Shown: one piece after another, positions 7,853 through 16,301 of the stretch
How positions within the stretch are numbered: position 1 is the first letter of the stretch
Layout of the letters: the number at the start of each line of letters is the position of its first letter
Source: Treponema bryantii
GTDB taxonomy: Bacteria > Spirochaetota > Spirochaetia > Treponematales > Treponemataceae
Reading direction: 5' to 3'
DNA length: 64,000 bases
NCBI RefSeq assembly: GCF_900113965.1
Contig: NZ_FORI01000001.1
Span: forward strand, 62,001 to 126,000
Position numbers and translations under genes: made by a program
Notes under the pieces: generated by a model
What the model saw: only the letters and a program-made list of their open reading frames with translations
Told to the model about the DNA's origin: nothing
The model's database searches: none

Positions 7853-10171
7853 TTATCGGTTTGCCAGACGCACTGTTTTTTCCATCAGCTTTTCCGTAAA
7901 GATTCCGTTTGTTATGCTGATTAAACTTTCAAGAGGATTTTCTGCAATTGCACTAAGAACAATTTTTACAGAAGGATCGTTCTTTGATTTTCCACGCATA
8001 GAGAAAAGAATAATCATATTGATGATTTTCAAAATAACTCTTACACCAAAACTTTCCTTTGCCATGTCGCCAAGATTGTCGGCAGTAGTAAAGGTTCCTT
8101 TGTGATGCTGCTCGTAGAAAGTATTTGTAAAGAAACTTTCGTAAAGAGGAAGATCTGGAGTGTAAGCTGCAAGCTCAGACAAGCCAGCAGCAGCCTGTTC
8201 TGCACTAACACTAACCTTCTGCTCAAGAACAATCTTTCTTACAGACATTCCAACCTTGATTGTATATTCGCCAGCATCAGCAACAAAGTTGTGAGCTGAT
8301 GTGTCGTAAGTTGTAAATGCATTTTCATCGAGGGTAACTGTTACGCGTTTTGTCTCGCCTGGCTCAAGCATTGTTTTTTCAAAACCACGGAGCTCAGGGT
8401 AATCAGAACCTTCCTTCTGGATATAAACCTGAGAAGCTTCTGCACCTTTTACAGAACCTGTATTTTTCAAATCAAAAGAAACTTCGCGCTTTGCAACATC
8501 AACTTTGAGATTTGAATATTCAAAAGTTGTGTAGCTTAAACCAAAACCAAACTCGTAGCGAACAGGAACATTCTTTGCTTCGTAGTAGCGGTAGCCTACA
8601 TAAGAGCCTTCTTTATATTCAATGTTGTCTTCTTCGCCGGCAAAGTTTCCGTAACAAGGAGTATCTTTTTCTGAGAATGGGAAAGTCTCGGCAATTTTTC
8701 CAGATGGATTTACACGGCCACTGAGCAATTCAGCACAAGCCTCACCACAGGCTTCACCACAAAGATACATATGAAGAACGGCACAAACCTTATCTGCGAA
8801 ATAAATATCGATAGGAGCACCGCTGAAAGTTACAGCAATTACATCTGCACCAAGAGCAATAATCTGGTCGAGGAGTTTTGTCTGAACCTGTGGCAATGCA
8901 ATATTATCACGGTCAAAACCTTCGCCTTCAAACTCTTCTGTAAGACCACAGAAGAAAAGTACAGGTCGTTTTTCGCTGGCAGCTTTTTTAGCAAGCTCAA
9001 GAGCCTGTGCATAACCTCGCTCACTTGTGTCTCCCATTTCACCTGTGTAGCCTTCTGCAAAATCAATTTCATAACCAAGTGCTTTAAGACTATCCAGTGC
9101 ATTAGGATAAGGAGCTGTTGAAATATGACTTGAACCGCCACCCTGAAATTTCATAGTAGCAGCCATTGCACCAATTACTGTGATTTTTGATTTTTCTGCA
9201 AGTGGAAGAACGCCGTCGTTTTTAAGAAGTACAGCCGCATTTGTTGCAAAACGAAGAGCTGCATTATGATGTGCCTTAAAATCAATTTTAGAATTATCAG
9301 CCTTCTGCTGATGTCCGCCAGTCCATTTATTAGCCGCTTCAATTACAAGAGCATTTGCTTCATCAAGCTTAGCGCGAACCTCAGCATCATCCTTATAAAC
9401 TTTTTCAAGCTGATGAGAAAAGTAACCGTTTGAATCCGGCATGGCAAGAGACATTCCGGCCTTAAGACAATTTGGAGCGCCGATACATGCACCCCAGTCA
9501 GAAATTACAATTCCCTTAAAGCCCCATTTTTTTCTGAGAACTTCTGTAAGAAGAAACTTGCTGGCAGCCGCATAGTCGCCGTTTACCTTATTGTACGAAA
9601 CCATAATGCTGGCCGGCTGAGCCTTGCGAACTGCAATCTCAAAAGGACGAAGGTAAATCTCTGAAAGAGTTTTTTCGTTTACAATTGAGTTTGAAGTCTG
9701 GCGACGCTTTTCCTGATTGTTACAGGTAAAGTGTTTGAGTGAAGTTCCAATTCCCAGTGCCTGCATTCCGTTGATATATTCAGCCGCAAGAGTTCCGGCA
9801 AGATATGGGTCTTCTGAAAAATATTCAAAGTTACGGCCGCACAAAGGAGAACGCTTAATGTTTGTTCCCGGGCCAAGCACAACATCAACTTCCTGACACT
9901 GAGCTTCTTCTGCAATAGTTTTTCCAAGTTCACTCAAAAGTGATTTATCCCAGCTGGCTGCCATACAGCTTGAAGTTGGGAAACAGGTAGCAATACGACT
10001 GCGGTTCAAATCCGCATAATGCTCAGTTTCCTCAATAGCATCCTGCTTACGAAGTCCATGCGGACCATCACTCATTGTAAACGAGCGAACCTTACCTCCA
10101 GCGTCATAACTGTTCCAACTGCCAACGCCGTTGAAAAGGCGCATTTTTTCTTCATCAGTTAACTGAACCAT
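7853..10171 (-). CDS. Glycoside hydrolase family 3 beta-glucosidase, cytoplasmic
   Basis: 772 residues. The GH3 N-terminal domain has KHFTCNNQEKRR near residue 143 and the nucleophile aspartate in GIVISDWGA near residue 225. The (alpha/beta)6 sandwich carries the GEGFDRDNIALP loop, and a fibronectin III-like C-terminal domain starts with VRYEFGFGLSYTTF. A further C-terminal tail of about 80 residues contains a hydrophobic stretch (VILKIINMIILFSM). There is no signal peptide. A strong AGGAGG site sits upstream of the ATG. It is 25 bases after the dehydratase gene and just before the symporter, apparently in one transcript with lipid-type genes, which is unusual. Confidence 0.92.
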   Translation of the reverse strand: MVQLTDEEKMRLFNGVGSWNSYDAGGKVRSFTMSDGPHGLRKQDAIEETEHYADLNRSRIATCFPTSSCMAASWDKSLLSELGKTIAEEAQCQEVDVVLGPGTNIKRSPLCGRNFEYFSEDPYLAGTLAAEYINGMQALGIGTSLKHFTCNNQEKRRQTSNSIVNEKTLSEIYLRPFEIAVRKAQPASIMVSYNKVNGDYAAASKFLLTEVLRKKWGFKGIVISDWGACIGAPNCLKAGMSLAMPDSNGYFSHQLEKVYKDDAEVRAKLDEANALVIEAANKWTGGHQQKADNSKIDFKAHHNAALRFATNAAVLLKNDGVLPLAEKSKITVIGAMAATMKFQGGGSSHISTAPYPNALDSLKALGYEIDFAEGYTGEMGDTSERGYAQALELAKKAASEKRPVLFFCGLTEEFEGEGFDRDNIALPQVQTKLLDQIIALGADVIAVTFSGAPIDIYFADKVCAVLHMYLCGEACGEACAELLSGRVNPSGKIAETFPFSEKDTPCYGNFAGEEDNIEYKEGSYVGYRYYEAKNVPVRYEFGFGLSYTTFEYSNLKVDVAKREVSFDLKNTGSVKGAEASQVYIQKEGSDYPELRGFEKTMLEPGETKRVTVTLDENAFTTYDTSAHNFVADAGEYTIKVGMSVRKIVLEQKVSVSAEQAAAGLSELAAYTPDLPLYESFFTNTFYEQHHKGTFTTADNLGDMAKESFGVRVILKIINMIILFSMRGKSKNDPSVKIVLSAIAENPLESLISITNGIFTEKLMEKTVRLANR

Positions 10172-10196
10172 CGTATCCTCCTAATTTATGTCGTGT

Positions 10197-10691
10197 TTAT
10201 GCGTTGTCACCGAAAAGAGCCTCTGCATCTTCAGTTTCCATTACAGAAACCTTTGTTGTTACAACCGGCTTTTCGTCGTTCTTGTTTGCGTACAATTCGC
10301 AGATGTAGCGGTAAACATGATTTTCTTCATCGCGGAAATCTTCTACTGCCTTCATCTGAATTGTTGTGTTGTTTCTGAGATAGCCAACCTCTGCCTTAAA
10401 TTCCATAACGCTCAAAATAAAACCAGGAAGCGGAGTCCGACCCTTGATTGTATTTGTGATTCCAGTGAGAGCTGAAATACACTGAGCCATAAATTCAAAG
10501 CCGGCCCAGCTTGGAACTCCGTCAAATTCCGGTTCATAGAAAATACAGTTTTCTGTGATGTCATACTCACTTGTAATTGTATGATTGTTTACATCGTGCT
10601 GAGTTACGCGTGAGAGCAAAAACATTTTTCCTTTGTGAGGAAGATAGTTGATAAGCTCGTCGTGTTCGATAAGTTGCTGGATTTCTTTCAT
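10197..10691 (-). CDS. ApeP/FabZ-like hotdog 3-hydroxyacyl-ACP dehydratase
   Basis: 164 residues starting at the ATG at 10691, which has AGGAG upstream; a longer reading frame to 10745 would overlap the synthase gene and lacks a site. The opening LPHKGKMFLLSRV (histidine near residue 19) and VPSWAGFEFMAQCISALTG match the dehydratases of aryl-polyene clusters (ApeP type). These remove water from 3-hydroxyacyl-ACP to give the enoyl product. It starts 10 bases after the ketoacyl synthase stop codon, so the two are surely co-transcribed. Confidence 0.75.
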   Translation of the reverse strand: MKEIQQLIEHDELINYLPHKGKMFLLSRVTQHDVNNHTITSEYDITENCIFYEPEFDGVPSWAGFEFMAQCISALTGITNTIKGRTPLPGFILSVMEFKAEVGYLRNNTTIQMKAVEDFRDEENHVYRYICELYANKNDEKPVVTTKVSVMETEDAEALFGDNA

Positions 10692-10701
10692 TATTATTCT
10701 C

Positions 10702-11940
10702 CTATACTCCAAGTACCAGGCAGGCATTAGCGCCACCAAAGGCAAACGAATTAGAAAGGCAGATTTTCAAGTCGCCCTTCACTGCTTCTGATTTACTGTC
10801 CACAATATTGATTTCTGGAAGTTCTTCATCGCGTTCGCCATCCCAAACCTGAACCGGCAATGTAATATTATTTTTTCCATTATTTTCTACAAGGGCCTTC
10901 CAGCAGATTGCCGCCTCAAGAGCAGCAGCCGCACCAAGAGTATGCCCTGTAACTGGCTTTGTTGTTGAAACAGGAACCTTAATTCCATCAGCTCCAAAAA
11001 CCTTGTCCACAGCAATTGATTCCATGCTGTCATTGAACTTTGTTCCTGTTCCATGAAGATTGATGTAGCCAACGTTTGTAGCCGCTACACCAGAGTTTTC
11101 AAGAGCACGGCGGATTGCTTTTTCTGCACCGGCTCCACTTGGATCTGGGGATGTCATGTGGTAGGCATCGGCACTTTCGCCCCAGCCGAGGAGGCGTACG
11201 GTGGTGGTACTAGTGGTTTCGATACGCCCACCTTGCGGGCACTCAACCACCGAAAGAGGCTCCTTCGTCATAACAAAAAAGGCAGCACCATCTCCCAAAG
11301 TGATTCCGTGTCTGTTTTTGCTGAACGGATTAGTAATTTCACTTGATACGGCTTCAAGTGCACTAAAACCAATCAGCGTTGTATCAGAAGCAATATCAAT
11401 TCCACCGACCACAGCTGCATCAACAATGCCGCCCTTAATCATTTCAGCAGCCTTTATAATTGCACCCGCGCTCGAAGAACATGCTGTTGAAAAAGTATTT
11501 ACCGGCCCGCGCAATCCAAATTTTTCTGCAACAAAAGTTGCTACATAATCTGCACCCTGAATCTCAAGCGAGTAATCTGCAGGGAACTTTTCTTCTGCAA
11601 AATATTTTCTGTGGCCCGCAAGCGAAAACTCAGTTCCGTTATCACAAGAGCCAACACAAACAGCAACACGCTCTGCACCGTATTTAGAAACTGCAGCCTT
11701 AACATCAGCTTTAATCTGTTCAAGCGCCGTATTTTCAATACGCATGATTTTCATTTCATAACGGGAAGTACTTGGCTTTAAAATTGCGTCATCAATACGA
11801 GCCGCAAAATATTCTTCACCGTTACAGGCTGTTACCTTTTTAATCCCTCTCTGATTTCCGCCAGTTACAGACTGCCACAGTTCATCAATGTTGTTTCCTG
11901 CGCAGCTCATTACGCCTGGCTTTGAAAGATACAGATCCAT
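10702..11940 (-). CDS. Beta-ketoacyl-ACP synthase (FabB/FabF-like; ApeO-like by context) with repeat-derived insert
   Basis: 412 residues. The Cys-His-His triad is present: Cys154 in STACSSSAGA, histidine in LHGTGTKFNDS and histidine in KPVTGHTLGAAA, so the enzyme should be an active elongating condensing enzyme. It follows the lipoprotein gene by two bases and precedes the dehydratase by ten, matching apeN-apeO-apeP order. An insert at about residues 230-243 (SVVECPQGGRIETT) is encoded by a dispersed palindromic repeat, in frame, just after the conserved GDGAAFFVM strand. Whether this affects activity is unknown. Confidence 0.82.
   Translation of the reverse strand: MDLYLSKPGVMSCAGNNIDELWQSVTGGNQRGIKKVTACNGEEYFAARIDDAILKPSTSRYEMKIMRIENTALEQIKADVKAAVSKYGAERVAVCVGSCDNGTEFSLAGHRKYFAEEKFPADYSLEIQGADYVATFVAEKFGLRGPVNTFSTACSSSAGAIIKAAEMIKGGIVDAAVVGGIDIASDTTLIGFSALEAVSSEITNPFSKNRHGITLGDGAAFFVMTKEPLSVVECPQGGRIETTSTTTVRLLGWGESADAYHMTSPDPSGAGAEKAIRRALENSGVAATNVGYINLHGTGTKFNDSMESIAVDKVFGADGIKVPVSTTKPVTGHTLGAAAALEAAICWKALVENNGKNNITLPVQVWDGERDEELPEINIVDSKSEAVKGDLKICLSNSFAFGGANACLVLGV
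11213..11250. repeat. Dispersed GTGGTTTCGA...CAACCAC palindrome inside the ketoacyl synthase gene
   Basis: GTGGTTTCGATACGCCC and GCGGGCACTCAACCAC form an imperfect palindrome around a short loop. It is a variant of the repeat also found at 12564, 14077, 18854, 34177, 47502 and 54922. It is read in frame here. Confidence 0.7.
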
Positions 11941-11942
11941 AT

Positions 11943-12608
11943 TTATTCCTCAATTTTTGTTAGTTTATATTCATATCCACGAAGATGATTTTTGATTGTG
12001 ACAGTATTCTCTAAAATCGTAATTTCTTCAATAAGTTTTTTACCGTCACGAATAAGGCGAGTCTCAATCACATTCGTTGTTGGATTATATCCTGTTCCAT
12101 TCCAGACTTCAAAACTCAACCCAACAGATTCATAATTCATACGCAAATATTCTTTATCATAAAACGCATTCTGAATATCACAAATTATGTATTCACCCGG
12201 TAATGCTTTTGGAAAATAAGCTGAATCAAAAACAACGTTATTTCCATCATAAAAAACATTTCCCATATCAGAACCAAAATCATTCATTAAAGAAAGGCTT
12301 ATTCCAGTTGCATCAATCTGAGTGTAAGAAAGAAGCGTAAAGCTTGTATCACCAAAAGTTCCTTCAAGCAGCTGAATGCCGTCATAAGTTCCCAAGGCAT
12401 ATTCTGGCAGCAGGAGCTCTACCTTTTTTGTATTTGTAACGTAGATTGGACGGAGCCCTTTTGCAGTTATTTTTTTTGATGATTTAGACACTTCTGTTGA
12501 TTTACACGAAATCATAAAAAGAGAAATTACAAGGATGCAGAGAAAACACAGAGATCTTTTAATGGTGGTTTCGACAGACTCAACCACCGCAGGCATTTTT
12601 TTAATCAT
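11943..12608 (-). CDS. DUF3261-type outer-membrane lipoprotein (ApeN-like)
   Basis: 221 residues with a signal sequence ending in the lipobox FMISC (Cys35), so it should be a lipid-anchored envelope protein. The block ISLSLMNDFGSDMGNVFYDG, followed by FPKALPGEYIICDIQNAFYD, fits DUF3261 proteins, which accompany ketoacyl synthase and dehydratase genes in aryl-polyene clusters. Its stop codon is two bases from the synthase start. Residues about 6-15 (PAVVESVETT) come from a dispersed repeat and lengthen the n-region of the signal peptide, so the ancestral start was probably nearer KRSLCFLC. The family call is by pattern memory. Confidence 0.65.
   Translation of the reverse strand: MIKKMPAVVESVETTIKRSLCFLCILVISLFMISCKSTEVSKSSKKITAKGLRPIYVTNTKKVELLLPEYALGTYDGIQLLEGTFGDTSFTLLSYTQIDATGISLSLMNDFGSDMGNVFYDGNNVVFDSAYFPKALPGEYIICDIQNAFYDKEYLRMNYESVGLSFEVWNGTGYNPTTNVIETRLIRDGKKLIEEITILENTVTIKNHLRGYEYKLTKIEE
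12564..12588. repeat. Dispersed repeat read as the N-terminus of the lipoprotein
   Basis: GGTGGTTTCGACAG followed by ACTCAACCACC, one of at least seven copies in the window. It is translated in frame as part of the signal peptide n-region. Confidence 0.75.
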
Positions 12609-12611
12609 ATT

Positions 12612-14057
12612 TTATTTTTCCCAATAAACTGGCAGGAAGAAAATGATCATCGTATAAAGTTCAAGACGTCCTGCGAGCATTGCAAAACTATACCAGTATT
12701 TTACAAAATCTGGAAGGAACCCAAAGTTTTGAGAAGGACCAAGCATAGCATAACCCGGACCAATATTTCCTACCATACTGAGAGCACCCGTAAAGGCAGA
12801 CCAGACATCAAGCTTACCAAGACAACCAACAAAAGTTGTAATGGCAACAAGACCAAAATAAACTACCATAAAGGCTGCAACATTAAATACAATATCTTTT
12901 CGGCCAGGGCGTCCATTCAATCTGATTGCAAAAACGCCGTGAGGGTGAAGCATCTTTCGGGTTTCGTTCTGAACCTGTTTGCCAAGAACCAGCCAGCGGA
13001 TAACCTTAACACCACCCGAAGTAGAGCCAGAACAGCCACCAATAAAGAATGTTACAAAAAGAAGGAACTGAGTAACAGCCGGCCAGTCCATAAAGTCTGC
13101 AGTAGAGAATCCGGTTGTCGTCATCAGAGAGATAACCTGGAATGAAGAATAGCGGAGAGAACTTCCAAAGCTTCCGTAGTAACCGATAAGAGAAACAGTA
13201 ACCGCAGCAATCAAAGCAAAGATGATAATAAGGTAAGCTTTAAATTCTGAGTTAGTTCCAATGTCGCTGAATTTTCTTGTGATGATGTAGAAGTACAAAC
13301 TGAAGTTGATTCCCGAAAGGAACATAAAAATCATAATGATTACATCAATGGCTACAGAGTTATAAGCGCCAATCGAAGTGTTGCGTGTAGAAAAACCGCC
13401 GGTACCCAAAGTTGCAAAGGCGTGAGAAAGTGCATCACTAAAAGTCATACCCGCAATCTTAAGGGCAATCGTTTCTGCAACAGTAAAACCAAGATAAATA
13501 AGCCAGAGGATTTTTGCAGTAGTTGTAATTCTGGCAGTTACCTTTCCTTTTTCAGGGCCGGTAGTTTCTGCCTTAATCAGCTGAAAGCCACCCACACCAA
13601 GCAGAGGCAAAAGCGCAACAGTAAGAGTTACAATTCCCATACCGCCAATCCAGTGAGTAAGACAACGCAGCATATTGATTGATTTTGGGAGAGTCTCGAT
13701 TTCACTTAAGATTGTAGAACCTGTTGTAGAAAAACCGCTGACACTTTCAAAAAGGGCATCAACAAAGCGGGGAATACTGCCGCTGGCATAAAGCGGAATT
13801 GCACCCATCAAACTTACAACTACCCAGGAAAGCGCAACAATCAAAAATGTTTGGCGGGTATTCATTGTGATTTTTCTGTGCCGGGTTGGAAAATTAACAG
13901 CAGCCACAAACACAAAGCTTACGGCCATTGGAATTATAAAAGAAAGATAAACCTGACTTTCGCCGTAATAAAAAGCAACACCTAGTGGAATTGCAAAAAG
14001 CACGCCAACGATTGAAAGGAGGATGGATGATATTTTTAATAATGATATGACGAACAT
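12612..14057 (-). CDS. trkH: TrkH-type potassium uptake channel subunit
   Basis: 482 residues with about ten membrane segments in the four-fold M1-P-M2 plan of TrkH/KtrB. Selectivity loops are visible: STTGSTIL, TLGTGGFSTRN, MTTTGFSTADF and MVGNIGPGYAMLG. It moves K+ (with Na+ or H+) across the inner membrane and needs the TrkA protein encoded just upstream. I chose the ATG at 14057, which has GAGG five bases upstream. A TTG at 14096 in frame lies within a dispersed repeat and has no site. The next gene starts three bases after its stop. Confidence 0.92.
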   Translation of the reverse strand: MFVISLLKISSILLSIVGVLFAIPLGVAFYYGESQVYLSFIIPMAVSFVFVAAVNFPTRHRKITMNTRQTFLIVALSWVVVSLMGAIPLYASGSIPRFVDALFESVSGFSTTGSTILSEIETLPKSINMLRCLTHWIGGMGIVTLTVALLPLLGVGGFQLIKAETTGPEKGKVTARITTTAKILWLIYLGFTVAETIALKIAGMTFSDALSHAFATLGTGGFSTRNTSIGAYNSVAIDVIIMIFMFLSGINFSLYFYIITRKFSDIGTNSEFKAYLIIIFALIAAVTVSLIGYYGSFGSSLRYSSFQVISLMTTTGFSTADFMDWPAVTQFLLFVTFFIGGCSGSTSGGVKVIRWLVLGKQVQNETRKMLHPHGVFAIRLNGRPGRKDIVFNVAAFMVVYFGLVAITTFVGCLGKLDVWSAFTGALSMVGNIGPGYAMLGPSQNFGFLPDFVKYWYSFAMLAGRLELYTMIIFFLPVYWEK

Positions 14058-14076
14058 ATAAACCTCAGAATTCTGC

Positions 14077-14101
14077 GGTAGTTTCGACAGGCTCAACCAC
14101 C
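14077..14101. repeat. Dispersed repeat between trkA and trkH
   Basis: GGTAGTTTCGACAG followed by GCTCAACCACC, directly after the trkA stop codon. It occupies most of the 45-base trkA-trkH gap. Confidence 0.75.
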
Positions 14102-14102
14102 G

Positions 14103-15548
14103 TCATTCACTGCTGCCAAAAAATGCTAATACCTTCTTGCTGTTCTCGGCCACGGTAATCAATACAATGTGGTCGCCTGCAGCAATGCGTGTTGTTCCAG
14201 TTGCAATCTGATACTGATCAACTCCAGATTTTTTGTCCATCAGAACAAGGTAGCTTCCAGGGTTAGAGATTTCTTTTAGCTCCTTTCCGCTCGCTTTTGA
14301 ATCTGAAGCAACCTCACATTCTACGATTTCGAGTTGACCGTTAGTTACAGTATGAATTTCTTTGACAGACTTTCCGCGGAGGTGACTCATGATAGAGTCT
14401 ACAACAGCGTCGCGAAGAGGAACCGGAACATCAATTCCAAGCTTGCGTGAAATCTCGGCAAAGGCAGAACTTCCTACAAGGCTCACAGTCTGCTTTACAC
14501 CAAGTGATTCCAGATAAGCGGCAAGCACCATATTCATTTCGTGGTTGTGAGTTGTACAGATGGCAAGGTCAAAGTTTACGATTCCTTCATCACGGAGGAA
14601 GGTTTCATCAGTTGCATCCGCCCTCATAACCCGCGCCTCCGGGAACTTTTCCGAGGCGGCTTTCGTGAGCTCATCATTGCTGTCGATAATCACAAAATCA
14701 AAATTGCGTTTAGCCTTAATGCTCGTGAACAGGCGGGCAATACCAGAAGCCTTCTGAGCCCCGCCCATCAGCTTTTCAGCAACAATAGTTCCAATGCGTC
14801 CGGCACCAATCAAGGCAACCTTACGGAGCTCTTTCTGCTCGCCGCCGCACAGCTTCATAACTTCAGAAATATTGTCCTTTGAAACAAGCACTCCGATTAT
14901 TGTGTCGGCTTCAAGTTTAGTGTCGCCGCTCGGGAGCATTGTCTCGCCGTTTTTCTCGATATATGAAACAAGGAATTTAATATCAGTTTTAGAACGAAGT
15001 TCTTTAAGAAGTGCACCGTCAAACTCGCTGCCAGCAGTAATTGTAATGCGGGCAATCTCAAAGTCAGTATTATCAAAAGTAATTACATTACCAACCGCGC
15101 CATTTTCAACAGCCTGAACAATTGCATCAGCAGCCTCAACGTCTGGGTGAATCATATAGTTTATACCATAAAGCGGACGATGCTTACCGGCAAAAGTATT
15201 TGAATGCTTTTTTTCTGCCTTGGCGGTATTTACGTAATAAGCGTAATTACGCACACGGGCAATTTTTAAGATATCTGGATACACCGCATCTACAAGAGAG
15301 CAGGTAATCATATTAACTTCATCGGAAGAGGTTACGCAGACAAGCGCATCGGCCTTGGCAATGCCAAGTGTTTCGAGGGTTTCAAGATTGTTGCCGTCTG
15401 CACACATAACTGTACAATCCAGCTGATTAGAAGCATGACGGATTGTGTTCTCGTCGTTATCTACAACGGCAACCTGATTTTTTTCATTAATTAAGAGTTT
15501 TGCGAGCTGGATTCCAGTGAAGCCAGCTCCCACGATAACTATTCTCAT
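14103..15548 (-). CDS. trkA: TrkA-type potassium channel regulatory subunit, two RCK modules
   Basis: 481 residues. Two Rossmann-fold RCK-N modules are visible: VGAGFTGIQLAK at residue 5 and ALIGAGRIGTIVAEKL near residue 240. Each is followed by a TrkA-C domain. It binds NAD(H) and/or ATP and gates the TrkH channel at the inner face of the membrane. It precedes trkH in the same operon. A perfect TATAAT lies eight bases before the ATG with no ribosome binding site between, so a leaderless mRNA is possible. It also lies only 23 bases after the ECF S-component gene. Confidence 0.92.
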   Translation of the reverse strand: MRIVIVGAGFTGIQLAKLLINEKNQVAVVDNDENTIRHASNQLDCTVMCADGNNLETLETLGIAKADALVCVTSSDEVNMITCSLVDAVYPDILKIARVRNYAYYVNTAKAEKKHSNTFAGKHRPLYGINYMIHPDVEAADAIVQAVENGAVGNVITFDNTDFEIARITITAGSEFDGALLKELRSKTDIKFLVSYIEKNGETMLPSGDTKLEADTIIGVLVSKDNISEVMKLCGGEQKELRKVALIGAGRIGTIVAEKLMGGAQKASGIARLFTSIKAKRNFDFVIIDSNDELTKAASEKFPEARVMRADATDETFLRDEGIVNFDLAICTTHNHEMNMVLAAYLESLGVKQTVSLVGSSAFAEISRKLGIDVPVPLRDAVVDSIMSHLRGKSVKEIHTVTNGQLEIVECEVASDSKASGKELKEISNPGSYLVLMDKKSGVDQYQIATGTTRIAAGDHIVLITVAENSKKVLAFFGSSE

Positions 15549-15556
15549 AGTTATCT

Positions 15557-15586
15557 ATTATACTACGTTTTTTACTCCTGCGACAA
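15557..15586 (-). promoter_or_regulatory. Predicted trkA promoter
   Basis: TTGTCG (15581-15586), an 18-base spacer and TATAAT (15557-15562) on the minus strand, overlapping the end of the upstream gene. The -10 is eight bases from the trkA ATG. Confidence 0.5.
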
Positions 15587-16183
15587 CTTAGAACCTTTTT
15601 TTCCTGCAATGAACAGTCCGGCATAAACTGCTACACAGAAAATTGTTGCGGCAATTGCTTCGAGGATAGCGTTGAATCCGCACGCACCTACGAGTGCAAA
15701 ATATCCCATTCCACCAAGAGCTTCACGAACATCAGCTCCCTTGAAAACGTAAAGGCTTCCAAGAACGAGGAGAGTGTGTGCTACAGTTGTGATAAAGCCT
15801 GTGATTCCGGCAGAAACTGTTTTTGGCATGTGAGGAATAAGATTCAAAGCCTTCCAAAGTCCCCATGCGATTACAGCAATCAGCATACGTGGAAGAACAG
15901 AAATAAGAGGATTTACAAAGAATGGATCGAGAGCTCCGCTTGGGCTCATTGCAGCCTGAATCAAAGAAAGACTACCGAATACGAGGCCAACGAAAAGTCC
16001 TTCTGGAAGGCCTGCGAGCATACAAATCAAAATTACAGGAATGTGAAGAATTGTGATTGAAGCAGCAGGGCCAAGTGTGATAAAGCCAAGCTTTGTGATT
16101 CCAAGTACGATAACAAGTGCGCTGAAAGCACCTGTAAGTGTAAGTTTTTTGTTGAGTGAAAGTGTTGAGTTTGTGTTTGTCAT
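15572..16183 (-). CDS. ECF transporter S component, probable pantothenate (PanT-like)
   Basis: 203 residues with about six hydrophobic segments, including LTGAFSALVIVLGITKLGFI near residue 16 and LHIPVILICMLAGLPEGLFVG near 46. The length and the early Ala-rich helix match substrate-binding S components of energy-coupling factor transporters, which work with a shared EcfT/EcfA module not found here. The gene lies directly downstream of coaX on the same strand. That neighbour makes pantothenate the likeliest vitamin, but this is inference. A good AAAGGA site sits upstream of the ATG. Confidence 0.72.
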   Translation of the reverse strand: MTNTNSTLSLNKKLTLTGAFSALVIVLGITKLGFITLGPAASITILHIPVILICMLAGLPEGLFVGLVFGSLSLIQAAMSPSGALDPFFVNPLISVLPRMLIAVIAWGLWKALNLIPHMPKTVSAGITGFITTVAHTLLVLGSLYVFKGADVREALGGMGYFALVGACGFNAILEAIAATIFCVAVYAGLFIAGKKGSKLSQE

Positions 16184-16202
16184 AATTATTTCCTTTTGTT
16201 CT

Positions 16203-16289
16203 CGTCATTGCGAGCCGCAGGCGAAGCAATCCACATAACGAGCTCTCAAAAATCTGGATTGCCACGTCACTTCGTTCCTCGCAATGACG
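16203..16289. repeat. Dispersed CGTCATTGCGAGCC-type palindromic repeat between coaX and the ECF gene
   Basis: It begins CGTCATTGCGAGCC and ends CCTCGCAATGACG, so the ends are inverted; the inner part has GAAGCAATCC and GGATTGCC arms. This is a common genomic REP-type design in several bacterial phyla. It fills nearly the whole coaX-ECF gap. Confidence 0.75.
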
Positions 16290-16301
16290 GTTAATATAAA
16301 A

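Noticed and set aside
14058-14096. Upstream TTG start for trkH
   Set aside because: It begins within a dispersed repeat; the ATG at 14057 has a well-placed GAGG.
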